From positions 930,001 through 994,000 of the forward strand of contig MQVO02000009.1 of the NCBI GenBank assembly GCA_001986395.2: a DNA stretch of 64,000 nucleotides. Reading direction: 5' to 3'. Each line of letters begins with the position of its first letter. Position 1 is the stretch's first letter. A program made the position numbers and the translations under genes. The stretch comes from Irpex lacteus (Eukaryota; Basidiomycota; Agaricomycetes; Polyporales; Irpicaceae). Positions 33,957 through 45,403 of this stretch are shown here, piece by piece. A model generated the notes under the pieces. The model made no database searches. It saw nothing but the letters and a program-made list of their open reading frames with translations, and was not told where the DNA came from.

Positions 33957-35402
33957 ATGCCCGCCAGAACGCTCTCGCCACTGGTCGCTGCCGACAGGTC
34001 CTCCATGTCTCCCCCGCGGTACGCCATGCACTCGCCCTCGAGCTCCTACGCCCGCCGGCGACGAGACAGTCTGCACCAGGACGACGCGCAACCGTCTAAC
34101 TTTCATCTACCAGACTACAACGTCGGCGCCGACGCCCTCGGTCGGCTTCATGCCTCGGCGATGCACGCTCACTTTCTTCACGACCCTCTAGTCACCGTCG
34201 GTTACGCACACGCAATTCCTATGCAACGCCAGTGGCCTGCGTTCCCCATTCCCTCTCTTCCTCACCCTCTCTCTAACATCAGCCAACCGCCAACAGTCCC
34301 GGGATGGCTTCCGCATCCTCCGAATCTAACCAGATCAGCTTCACCGCAGATCTTGCACAAAGTGTGGATAATAGACTGCCAGTCGTGCGGGATGTTTTTG
34401 ACGAATAGAGGAATGAAGGTGAGCATGGTCATATCAAGAGCCAAAAGCCGGATGAATGATAGACACCGACTGATATCTCTGCATCGCTGTGTCTAGGCGG
34501 TTCTCCTTCTCCGCCCTCATGTCCCTCTGTACTCTACAGATGCGTTACCGGTCAACTGCTCTGCTCAGTCTATGACGGCTACGTCCAGCACCTCGTCCGC
34601 ATTCGGGCCCACCCCGCGTCGCAGTTCGGACGCGTCCAGTACCGGCGCTCCCGAGCATACTGAGCGCATCTCAGCGGCCTCAAGAACCTGCGAATGTCTG
34701 ACCCAGACGCTGTGGTGTCATGGCTGCGGTGCGAGCGTTGGGTACATGATTGTAGTGCCGTGCATTCGCTGCACCTCATCAACAGCAGCCACGAGTCGTA
34801 CGACGAATGGCCATCGATTCGTCTTCTACTCAAGCGAAATTGTGGCGTCCGAGAGATATCATGTCGAAGGTGAAAGCGGTATTATCTCCCCTGCGTTCTC
34901 ACCTCGCATGCAATTGCCACCTCAGTCGCACGGCTCGTCAAATGATTCGCCGCCTGCTCAACCTGTACACGAGCCGTCCCGCATACTGGTATCCCCACGC
35001 CCACCCATGACGCCGAACAGACGACGTCATACCAGCGCAAGCTTACTGGACTCGCCCGTTCAGAGACATGTTCAAGAGCTCTCAGAGTCACTTGATCATC
35101 TATCGTCTCCCCCGCCCTTGTCACCTGTCACACCGCCCATTGGTCGTTTACGCTCCTCCTCACATTCCACTTCCAACTTCCAAGAACTCGACCCTCTCAA
35201 GCCGGGAGATGTCCTTTATTGGCATCATCTCATTAGGCATGGTGAGATCCCAGCAGTAGAAGATGATCCATTGTCGCGCAACCCACAATCTAGCTCACCG
35301 GAGATATCAACTCACCCCGCGCACAATTTATCTTCGAAATCTAAACCGGGCACTCAAGCCGCATCGACAAGGAGGAAGATCGCGCCCATAGCAGGGCGCT
35401 GA
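33957..35402 (+). CDS. FAM72-like zinc-motif protein with long disordered flanks
   Basis: Two exons (33957-34418, 34497-35402) give 455 codons plus stop. After about 140 disordered residues comes a FAM72-type core: DCQSCGMFLTNRGMKAVLLL, VPLYSTDALPVN, then after a Ser/Thr-rich insert CECLTQTLWCHGCGASVGYM, VVPCIRCTSS and NGHRFVFYSSEIVASERYH. FAM72 proteins share these CxxC pairs, the 'MKAVLL...LYSTD' block, 'C..CG..VGY..IVPC..C' and 'NGH...FHS', so the cysteines probably bind metal. Compared with animal FAM72 (about 150 aa) this protein has an insert of roughly 35 residues between the two halves and about 200 extra C-terminal residues, rich in Pro and Ser but including LDPLKPGDVLYWHHLIRHGE. Mammalian FAM72A binds the uracil glycosylase UNG2; whether the fungal protein does so is unknown. 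Confidence 0.82.
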
Positions 35403-35988
35403 TAAAGCAGCACTCAATGAACGAACAATATTATCCCTCCCACACCGAGGACGCCTTAACGCTGAAGACTGTCATTACGACTTATCACGTTATAACGTAT
35501 TTATAGCTTTGTTGTCTCAGGAATCCACTCATCATCGTCCAATCTAACTACTTATACCAGCCTCCTCCCATGGTGGTACCTGTCTCCCGTTTAACAGACA
35601 TTCATCCATTGGCTCCATTCCATTCCACTCCCCGTCTCCCGTACATACTTGTCAGCCAGCGTGGCTTTCTTGGGACTGTGTCGTCTATCTGTTTATGTAC
35701 ACATCTTTATACCATCGCATCTCCAATTCTCATGTATCCTACTTCATCGTGTACCTGCTGAGAATACCATGTACATGGAAAGTCATCAAACTGTCTTCCT
35801 CGCACAGCTACAAACTCAAATACAGGTACGTATTAAAGTCATTCCTAATGTAATTAGCAGCGCAGTGCGTACCTGGGTGTCGGTCCTTTTCTGGAACTAC
35901 ATTCCTCATTGTTAACTGCGGCGCCGGCTGGGGTACAGCATCGGTCACATTGACTCATTGAACTAGAAGAACTGCCTAATCCATGCAT
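35403..35988. other. 586-bp spacer upstream of the hAT-like MITE
   Basis: T/C-rich 3' flank of the FAM72-like gene. No gene was recognised. Confidence 0.5.
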
Positions 35989-36490
35989 ATCCGTTAGTGT
36001 TGCTCATGGCGCAGCCCAGCTCAGCACGGTTCAGCTTTGATGGCTTTTGATGAGAAGCAATGAACTGAGCCACGCCGAGCCGTCAAGTCACGGCTCGGTT
36101 CAAACGGCTACGGCTCAGCCGGTTATGAGCCATCAATACGGGCGCCTCGTCCTCACGTTCTGTGGGACTGATACTAACCTTGCCTCTCTGGCTACCTACA
36201 CTTCACAATTCTGCTGAATCAAACTCAAAAATATTTCTGTGAGTATCACAGACTCACCTTCAATGCATTCTGACCCATTTTATTTGAATATGTAAGGAAT
36301 CGGCATGTTCGTCCATTGCCAGGATGGATCACCGGCTTGAGCCGTCAGAGCCGGTTTATGAGCCGTGAGCCGCGGCAAGCTGAACCGGCAAGAGCCGGTC
36401 ACTTGTGGCCCGGCTTAGCTCGGCTCCAAATCGGTTCAGCTACACGGCTCATGGCTAAGGAGCTGAACCGTGAGCAACACTAATATCCGT
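35989..36490. repeat. 8-bp target-site duplication pair of the hAT-like MITE
   Basis: ATATCCGT occurs immediately before and immediately after the element, with no mismatch. This defines both ends of the insertion to the base. Confidence 0.85.
35997..36482. mobile_element. 486-bp hAT-like MITE with 8-bp target duplication
   Basis: The ends are inverted copies of TAGTGTTGCTCA and are flanked by the perfect 8-bp direct repeat ATATCCGT (35989-35996 and 36483-36490), the target-site length of hAT transposons. The interior near both ends is packed with short AGCCG/CGGCT motifs in both orientations (for example around 36065-36130 and 36330-36470), like the subterminal repeats bound by hAT transposases. 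There is no coding capacity, so it is non-autonomous. It lies about 240 bp upstream of the polyubiquitin start codon, so it may alter that promoter. Confidence 0.88.
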
Positions 36491-36724
36491 CGTCATCGGC
36501 TGTTCCCGAGACTACGACAGCCGCCCGGGTCCCCATGCTTGATAAGCGTGGCGCAGTGGCCAACGCCTCTCTCTCTTCAACCACCACCATCTTCAGTTCG
36601 AACCACCTCACACATCCACCGTTCATCTCTACACAACGTGAGTCTCTCTCTGTCTTTCGTGTCTTTGGACGCGCATATATGAGCCTGAGTTGATGCTGAC
36701 TGCGTGTTGTTGGGTGGCTGTAGC

Positions 36725-38059
<1,335 letters not shown>

Positions 38060-39306
38060 GGGCTTCCTGCTGACGACTGTTCCGTACACTCCTGGTGGTT
38101 GATCGCTATGTACACTACATATACTTGATGTAACATCCTATGTGAGTCGTAATCGCATACGACATTCTATGATTCTAGCATACTCTGAGTGCGGGCGACA
38201 GTGAATTGTGTGAAATTGGTACGCAATGTTTTGGAGGCCATGTTTGCGTGCAACGTGCAATGTGACCTCTGTTCCAGTAAGGTTTGGACTAGGAACAAGC
38301 AGTCCCTGTCGATGCATCATCCATTGCACGAGATTATCGAGACAGGTCATTTGGAGTTAGTCTACCACAAATCATTTTCATTGCCAAGCCGGCTATGGCC
38401 CTCGCAAAACCCAATACAAATCCGCTCTCTCAATGAACGCAGCCATCTCTCGCCTGGACATGCAATGGCAGGTTCTCAGCAGATCAGACAGCGGATGGCA
38501 AGGCGGAAGCGTCGGTTTGGCATCGCCGTGATAACAAAGCAATTAAACTGCGCTCTCTGCCGCAGGGAAGCTACCGCCATCCGCTGTCACCGTCCATGGT
38601 CGGGGTTATCGACTCATCGTTTGTACGTGATTCATGGTGGTATAGTCACGCGCCTCGTCCCACTGACTCCTAGCAGCTCTTTTCGAAGGAAAATCAAAAT
38701 CAATGAACCGTTAGGCTTTCGTGTCTAGGCTCGATATGGTGGACCTGAATCATGATTGGGTGGTGTAAATGGGCTGAACACAAATTTAGGTCGAAGCTTG
38801 CGCCTCGACCACCGTTCGCTCCCCTCTAACAGTATAACGAAGGACGACTCCTTCACTACGGGAAACGGAGTGGTGTTAATCTGACGCATTTTTGACGTTT
38901 CTCTTCCAGATGGCAAGATGTGCACAGGTGTTTGGCTGCTTGCCCTGTGCCGTTGGCCGAGCGGGGGTACCGAAATCCCAGGAGGGATTAGCTTGCTTGG
39001 GTTTAGCGTGTGGACGCTGCCGTGGGCGACCTCGTGAAACGATCTGCTGGTGCTGGGAAGCCTGGTAACGACCGATGGTGGCGATATACGGATTCCAGCT
39101 CTTTGATTTCCCGGTTTCCGAGATTGCGTGTTCTCGAGCTCCCCGCCAAGGTAAGACAGGTTAATTCCGTCTTATATAGCGAGGGAGCAGGCCGCGTATG
39201 GGTTCCGCTTTTTGCTACGTCCCTCTCTCTTCCCAGCTAGCGGAGGTTTATTCGCTCTTTCCACTTTCGTTCTTTGCCTTCCTTGTTTTGTGACTGAACG
39301 TTCGAG
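38060..39306. other. 1.25-kb intergenic region
   Basis: This holds the 3' flank of polyubiquitin and the promoter of the DUF6534 gene. A 179-codon plus-strand open frame (38189-38728) has odd composition and no splice or homology support. A tRNA-like A-box near 38951 lacks a matching B-box. No gene is called. Confidence 0.45.
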
Positions 39307-41478
39307 ATGGAGAGTGTCGCGTTTGATGTAAAGGCGACCTTTGGTGCCCTACTCATGGGTGGGCTGATCAGCACATTGTGAGTAATAGCTTTACGGTGAG
39401 GACGTTAACTGACGTTCTCGACGTCGCAGTTTATCTGGTGCTGTATCCATGCAAGCGTACCTATACGCACGTAATCACCAGACAGACAGAGTTAGGGTCA
39501 AAGTATTAGTATGTGTTTCTCTCTCCTCTCATGCATATTCCACTGAGTAACCGCTCCTTATCAGGCCACTGCAATTTGGTGCGCAATTGGCCCACTTGAG
39601 CTGCTGTTTGGACTGCACTGACCGAGCATTGATGTCTTCCAGGTTACTCGATGTATTTCATAACATGATGGTCGCCACATCACTCTGGTTATACCTTATC
39701 AACGGATTTGCATCGGATAATGTGCATGATAGAATAGTCTGGTACGTCATTTATCTTCATTCTGGCGTATATCCCGCTTACATCTATGTCCAGGTCACTA
39801 GGGGTACGCATGTCATTAGCTGGAGGCATAGCTGTACCGCTAACATATTGAGTCATAGGTTACAGTAGCCTCAACAGTGCGTACGTTTTGTTGTACACCG
39901 TAGACCTTCTAACCTAGCTCTACTTGTTGTAGGCTGTACTCACATTCTTAGTTCACGGGTAGGACAATCTCCCAGCTACTACCGTTCATTAATGCTAACA
40001 CACAAACAGTTTCTTTTGCCACAGATTGCACAAGTGTATGTCGCTCAAGCTACCACCGGTGAGATCGTCAGCTAATTAATACCGCACTCTACAGTGAGCA
40101 AAGGCAACTTCTTCTTGACAGTGCCCATCGTAAGTCCGGACTACTTCGTATCGCAGTGATGTATAACTCATCGGACAATATGCTTCGTTCGTCCCCTTCG
40201 ATAGGCTTTTGTGGCACTCTTTCGATTAGGTGAGAAGGGTACTTACTTTTGTGATGGCACTTAGTGACCTCGGTCTACCCTTACAGTGGCAGCTTGTGGT
40301 AAGCAGTAATGGTGCATGATGGTCTTCGGAATTTTGTTCGCTGATGGATGAGTTATACTTGACAGTGACGACGGCAGAAATGTGAGTATCTAGCGTAGCA
40401 GTTGTTCTACTCAGGATACTGAACGCACTTGTAGGATACGTTTGCAGAGCTTCTCTGCGTTTGTAGCACAGTTCAAAGTGAGTCCATCGTCTTACTTGCG
40501 ATAATCCGAGCGGCCGACACATCTTTCACAGTGGGTTTTCACTCTTGGGCTGGCTCTATCGTCGATCGCAGACGTCCTTATAGCTTCGGGCATGTGCTTT
40601 TTCCTGAAGCAAAATCGCACCGGAACGAGCGAGTGAGTCTTCTCGGTCGGTGTCTCAATTCTCACTTGACCTGACCTTCGCACAGTCTGGATCGAATCAT
40701 CGACGCAGTCATATACTACACTATTGAAAATGGCATACTGACGAGGTACGCTCAGACTGCGACTGATAGCTAGCGACTGCTTATGATAAGTCTCACAGCG
40801 TTGCCACGATCCTTTCGCTGGTATTTGTGTGTGATACGTCCCTTGCTTCCTCATTCCTGGACTTAATTTGCTTTGCCAGTGGCTGGCCACGCCACATACG
40901 TTAGTGTATATGGGGCTTCACTTTGCTATCAGCAAACGTAAGTTACTATCATACACGTGTGATATGCATATACTGATCTCCCAGCAGTATATGCCAATTC
41001 GTTGCTAGCATCGTGAGTTGCTGGATGAGCTCTCTTCGTAGGCCCCACATTGATAACAACATAGATTGAACGCTCGCACAACACTTCGTCAAGCACACGC
41101 CACTATCAGAGATGTTCACCGCCCCTCCCTTGGGCAAGGGTTTCCTCCGAACGTCAGGCGCCTCTCGAAGTTCACGGCTGTAAGAGAGGATTCCGAATCT
41201 GCTACCATGATCCAAGGAGCTGACTCGCCGTTGACCGATCGTTTTCAGACCGGCACCAAGGTAAATGCTTCTAGCCCAATCTCTAATGAAAAACAGACAT
41301 ACTCATGTTCGGAACTGCGCTCATTCACTTCCGGTAAATGCAGCTTGAAATTAACGTGGAGAAGACTGTAGACTGTGTTGTCGAGGATGACGGGCCGTAC
41401 ACTCCTGCGGCTTATCAAATGGGCGAACGGTCGTACGGCGAACCCAACCCTCGCAAAGAAGTGTGGATGCCTGCATGA
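39307..41478 (+). CDS. DUF6534-type multi-pass membrane protein, 20 exons
   Basis: The protein opens MESVAFDVKATFGALLMGGL. Seven hydrophobic segments follow, including the characteristic LLDVFHNMMVATSLWLYLIN, LTFLVHGFFCHRLHKLSKG, WVFTLGLALSSIADVLIASG and ATILSLVFWLATPHTLVYMG, then LHFAISKLYANSLLASLNAR. This is the layout of DUF6534 proteins, a large basidiomycete family of seven-helix membrane proteins with unknown role. A cytosolic Ser/Thr-rich tail ends PNPRKEVWMPA. Twenty exons sum exactly to 358 codons plus stop, with all donors GT and acceptors AG. Six exons are 25 nt or shorter: 39565-39578, 39794-39803, 39859-39876, 40205-40229, 40287-40298 and 40366-40381. This makes it the most intron-dense gene in the window. 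Confidence 0.9.
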
Positions 41479-42378
41479 TTATCCACTCTGTCTGGCCATG
41501 ACGGGAAGGGTTGTGCTATGTATCACAGGCCGTACGCTTCGGACGTTATTATTCGTACCGGTGAGCCTGTGGGCGGACACCATCGTCGTACACTTGTACC
41601 ATTAGGGATCGGACTCTCACTCTAGGGTACTCTTTGTATCGTGGTCCGTTAATCTCCATTGTATAGTACTCCCTGTCACTCACTTAGCACCTTGCTTCTT
41701 TCCTGGCTTCTCGAAATCTAATCACCTTATCTAGTCAGATAATTTGAAGATGCTGCACGCTAGTGTGATATCTAAGAGGGGCTGTCGAAGCGTCCTGCTC
41801 AATGAGCAGCCACTGAGTTAGTGTGATCGCTGGGGATGGAGCGAAGGTTGAGGCTGATGGCAGGAGTGGAGAGACTTCCCGATCGATACATGTCTCGCTG
41901 TTTAGGGAAACACAACGAGGTCATTCACTTCAATGCGTCTTGCACGTGTACTTCATAGGTTCACTCAAGTCTCAGGGAAGCGCCATTGTGCGTTTACCAT
42001 GCGGCATACTCACTCAACCCGCATATGCACGAAGAAATCCCCTACTGTGTCTTTATTTCGGATGTTCAGCCGATCATGTCGCAAAGATACAAGGGAATAG
42101 AGCAATGGTCTGTGGAAGACCCTAGTGCATATCGACAACACCAGGGCTAAGCAAGATAAAGAAGGTAAGTAACACAAAGCATTAAACGCCTGATCGACGA
42201 TGCTTGAGACCAAACATCCGGAAGATCTGCTTTTGGCACGAGGAGGCAAGGTGTTCGCCACGACGCCCTCAAGCCAAAGCACAAAGGACCTTCAGTACAA
42301 AATGCATCTTCACCTCGTCATATCGTCTCTTTCAACTCCCCAGCACACACCCATCATCTCCTCGACCCAGAAGCAAAA
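41479..42378. other. 900-bp intergenic region
   Basis: This is the 3' flank of the DUF6534 gene and the upstream region of the NFKBIL1-like gene. Small open frames show no splice pattern. Nothing was recognised. Confidence 0.45.
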
Positions 42379-43374
42379 ATGCACTTCCACGCACAGCCAG
42401 TTGTAGAGCATATCCGAGTGGCTCAGGAACCTCCTCTTCCCCATCGACGACACCGCGCCCATTACCACGCTGATGGTCTTACCCCATCCTTCTCACGAAC
42501 CTCATCCAGCAGCGCTTCTCGCCCAGTGGCGTCCCCATCCGTACCGCGCCGCTCGCGCACCACTGCACCCCAAGACTATGTCCGTGTTCGTAAAGATAGC
42601 GAGCCGTGGACGCACATGGCCAAGACCTATGACTGGGTCATGGACCAGGAGATCGCTGAGATGTCTCGACGGAACGACGAAAGTGTGCAGTGGATCCGAA
42701 AGCAGCAGGAGCGAGACAGGCGAGAGCGTCTTCGATTCCCCGGCATGGGACTTCCCGATCATGGGTTCTACGTCAGGATCCTTGACGAGTTGGACGAGGC
42801 CGAGGATCGTCATCGACAGCGGATTAGGGGGGAGAGGGTGAGGCTTCGGGCTGCATACCTCCAGCAGGAAATAGACCGCGCAGTTTATGAAGAGCTGCAT
42901 CGCCTGCAGGACAAGAGGAGGGAGGCCGAGAGGAGTAGGGCAGCCTATGAGAGACGGAAGGCAGTAGAGGAGGAGAGAGAGCGCGAGAGAAAGAAGCAAC
43001 AACACGAGAGGGCACATCGCGCGGATCTCGAGAAGAGGAAGTGGAAGGAGTACGAGGATCGCTGGACTTGCATTACTTCAGCAGAGGGCACCTCCGAAAC
43101 GCTTACCTTCGCCACCATGCCTTGGCCTATGGTCTTTTCTCCGAAAGACGTCGACGATATTCGGCCAGCTCGCATCGCTATGTTTATTCTTTCTTCCCAG
43201 CACTCTGAAGGCCTTTCGATGAAGGACCGTGTCAAAAGTGCCCTACGCAGGTGGCACCCAGATCGATTTGGCCGTGTTCTTGCTAGAGTTAGCGACGAGG
43301 ACAAAGGAAAGGTCGAGGAAGGCGCGGGAATTGTTGCGCGATGCCTTAGTAACCTTCTCGAGCGAGCAGGTTAA
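42379..43374 (+). CDS. NFKBIL1-like protein with Arg/Glu coiled coil and J-like C-terminus
   Basis: This is an intronless 331-residue ORF. After a disordered, His/Ser-rich start (MHFHAQPVVEHIRVAQEPPL) comes a long charged helix (about residues 85-225; ERVRLRAAYLQQEIDRAVYE, ERERERKKQQHERAHRADLE). A C-terminal module follows with ATMPWPMVFSPKDVDDI, DRVKSALRRWHPDRFGRVLA and a final helix. The 'PWP ... RWHPD+F' module matches the C-terminus of NF-kappa-B inhibitor-like protein 1 and is widespread in basidiomycetes. It looks like a J-domain relative, but the HPD sits in 'RWHPDRF'. In animals NFKBIL1 has been tied to RNA splicing and immune regulation; the fungal role is unknown. The absence of introns in an intron-rich region is unusual and suggests a retro-copied or intron-poor family. 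Confidence 0.65.
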   Translation: MHFHAQPVVEHIRVAQEPPLPHRRHRAHYHADGLTPSFSRTSSSSASRPVASPSVPRRSRTTAPQDYVRVRKDSEPWTHMAKTYDWVMDQEIAEMSRRNDESVQWIRKQQERDRRERLRFPGMGLPDHGFYVRILDELDEAEDRHRQRIRGERVRLRAAYLQQEIDRAVYEELHRLQDKRREAERSRAAYERRKAVEEERERERKKQQHERAHRADLEKRKWKEYEDRWTCITSAEGTSETLTFATMPWPMVFSPKDVDDIRPARIAMFILSSQHSEGLSMKDRVKSALRRWHPDRFGRVLARVSDEDKGKVEEGAGIVARCLSNLLERAG

Positions 43375-43904
43375 GCATTCGGCACTACATGGTAAGTTCA
43401 AGTTCAACATGTACGTTGTCACCCCCCGTTGATGATATTTGCACCAGTCGCGTGAATCCGCCGCTGTCCCGTTGGCGTTGGACAGATCGATGATCCGAGC
43501 TTGCATAGAGCCCCGACAGATGCGCCAAGTATCGTGGCTATTACTCTAGACTGTGCTTATATCAGGAGGTATAATGAGCACGACGTTGTACACCATAATA
43601 TCTGTAACATTACTTGCTATTTGCGGATCCGTCATAAGCACGCTGAGCGTGCTTTGCTTCCTCGACAAGTCTCCGTGTATTCACGCGACACACTGTAGTA
43701 TTGTAGTAAAAGGCAGCGTTTGATTTGTATTAGAAATGGATCGGAAGTGTGAAATTGTGGTGGATGGTGTTCAAGCTGAAAAACTGATCATGAACGATTC
43801 GAACGGCGAAAGCAGCCGGTGTGTTTACTATGCTTAGTATCCCACGGTCAGGTGACTAGCAAAATCGAGTGGCGATGTACCGCGTTGTTGTAACTGACTA
43901 GGCT
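43375..43904. other. 530-bp convergent spacer
   Basis: 3' flanks of the NFKBIL1-like gene and of the 118-aa unknown gene; no other feature was seen. Confidence 0.5.
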
Positions 43905-44328
43905 TTAGAGTGGGAATTCAGTGTATTGATATCTTTCAGACCATTCATAAGTGGTAAGATGTGTCTTGTAATCCTGAGGTATAAGTAGAGTCTCAGTCGG
44001 GAGGTTCCCAATACAGTTAAGCGCTGACGTAGTGGCGTTCCCTGTCACGGTGGCCAGCCAAACTTTACTCTCGTACCAGATGCCTCCATCATACCCGGCG
44101 GCTGCCCAGTGCCTGAGCTGCAGATTGAATTTAGGGACTTCTTGCGCTAACGCTTGACTGTCCAACAATCTCTGGTTAAGTTTCATGTAGGCGAAGTCTG
44201 AACTGTCTGAAGCTCAACCGCAACTTTTGAAGTTGGTACATCTTCCACCACGGCGGTGCTATTTCAAGTTCGGGTTTGTGGACCAAGAGGTCCGTGAATC
44301 CGAATAATGACTTTGCTAAACTCGACAT
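43905..44328 (-). CDS. Unknown 118-residue protein (two exons)
   Basis: ATG 44328 opens MSSLAKSLFGFTDLLVHKPE followed by IAPPWWKMYQLQ. A 67-bp intron (44224-44158, GTTGCG...GACAG) joins it to a second exon with QALAQEVPKFNLQLRHWAAA, GYDGGIWYESKVWLATVTGN and a tail ending WSERYQYTEFPL. Exons of 104 and 253 nt sum to 118 codons plus stop. The protein is rich in Trp, Tyr and Leu, with no signal peptide and no obvious membrane helix. The donor is not the usual GTAAGT/GTGAGT type, which is the main weakness of the model. I do not recognise a family. Confidence 0.45.
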
Positions 44329-45403
44329 TTCTACACAGGCAGTTCGTCAAATCGGAAATCTAGAGGACACGAGCTACTTAAACTCATCAATTTAATCACT
44401 CGATATTCGTGTCCCTCGGCCAATGAAATTATATACCACCGTTATGTTGGAAGTTATGACCTCATCTGCCCCTCCGAGCGGTCTTTAACCCAGCTATTCG
44501 AACCGTAGGAGAATGAATGTCGAGTGCAATATAACATCGTCCCAACATGACAAAAACTCGAGCTTTTGGCAGGCATCATAGTTTGCGTCCGAACACTGGT
44601 CATTACATTAATGGGCTCCTTCCAAATCCAAACAGATCCGCCATATCGAGAGGATACAGAATACGCTCGTGAGTATCTCCTCCAGCTTATTCGAGATAAC
44701 AAATCGCTCATAGCCCTATTTCCCTTGTCGCTGGCTCCATTGGTTTCTGCCCTGCCGATACGCGTGTGTTGACCATCTTTCAAGCTTTTTGATATTTGAC
44801 GTGATAATTCTAGAGACGGAACGGAGCTATGCGGATGGTGCATAATGATTTGGATTATACACTGTAGCCGGCTAAGACGGACCCTTCGCTCTGGCATCCT
44901 CAGGCTGCAGTGATACTTATACAAGTATATGTAGATCGCCTTCCAGATAGTTGTCATGCACAAGCATCGCTTCAATTTGCCATTCGAGTCGTCTGTTGTG
45001 TTATGTTCATGGGTCGACCTTGACGCTCTATATGATGTAAACCCGGGGTATACAAGCGGGCTTCCGAAGTTGCGAGAATGACAAAGCATCGTTCAACTTC
45101 TGCACCTTCCCTTCTGGGGCTATAGTGCTACTCGAAGCGCTGGCTGATTATTGATGGAAGCCGTGCTACTCCTTGTCCAACTCTATTTTCGACCTTTTCT
45201 ACTCACGACCTCCATCTTCGACGGCATATTTCCGAAATGCACGTGCCCAATAGCGTGATATACGACACAGGCAGATGACGCGAAAGTTTGCCCGCATATA
45301 AGTGTCCAGCGGTTGCTGATCAATCGCGGGCTTGAACATTGAACAGTACTCGCAACTCATCTCGCCTTCCACCATCACCTCAGTACCAGATATCCGAATC
45401 AAC
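44329..45403. other. 1.07-kb divergent intergenic region
   Basis: This is the upstream region of the 118-aa gene (minus) and maleylacetate reductase (plus). A 211-codon minus-strand frame (44454-45089) is open but has an amino-acid composition typical of non-coding sequence (many Arg, Ser, Cys, His) and no splice context. Confidence 0.45.

Noticed and set aside
36546..36606. tRNA-like A-box (TGGCGCAGTGG) and B-box (AGTTCGAACCA) about 45 bases apart
   Set aside because: The implied acceptor and anticodon stems do not pair, and the region is the CT-rich promoter/5' leader of polyubiquitin.
38949..39010. tRNA Leu/Ser-like start (TTGGCCGAGCGG)
   Set aside because: No B-box (GTTCRA) downstream at a workable distance and no cloverleaf.
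44454..45089. 211-codon minus-strand open frame
   Set aside because: No recognisable domain, biased toward non-coding composition, no splice partners.
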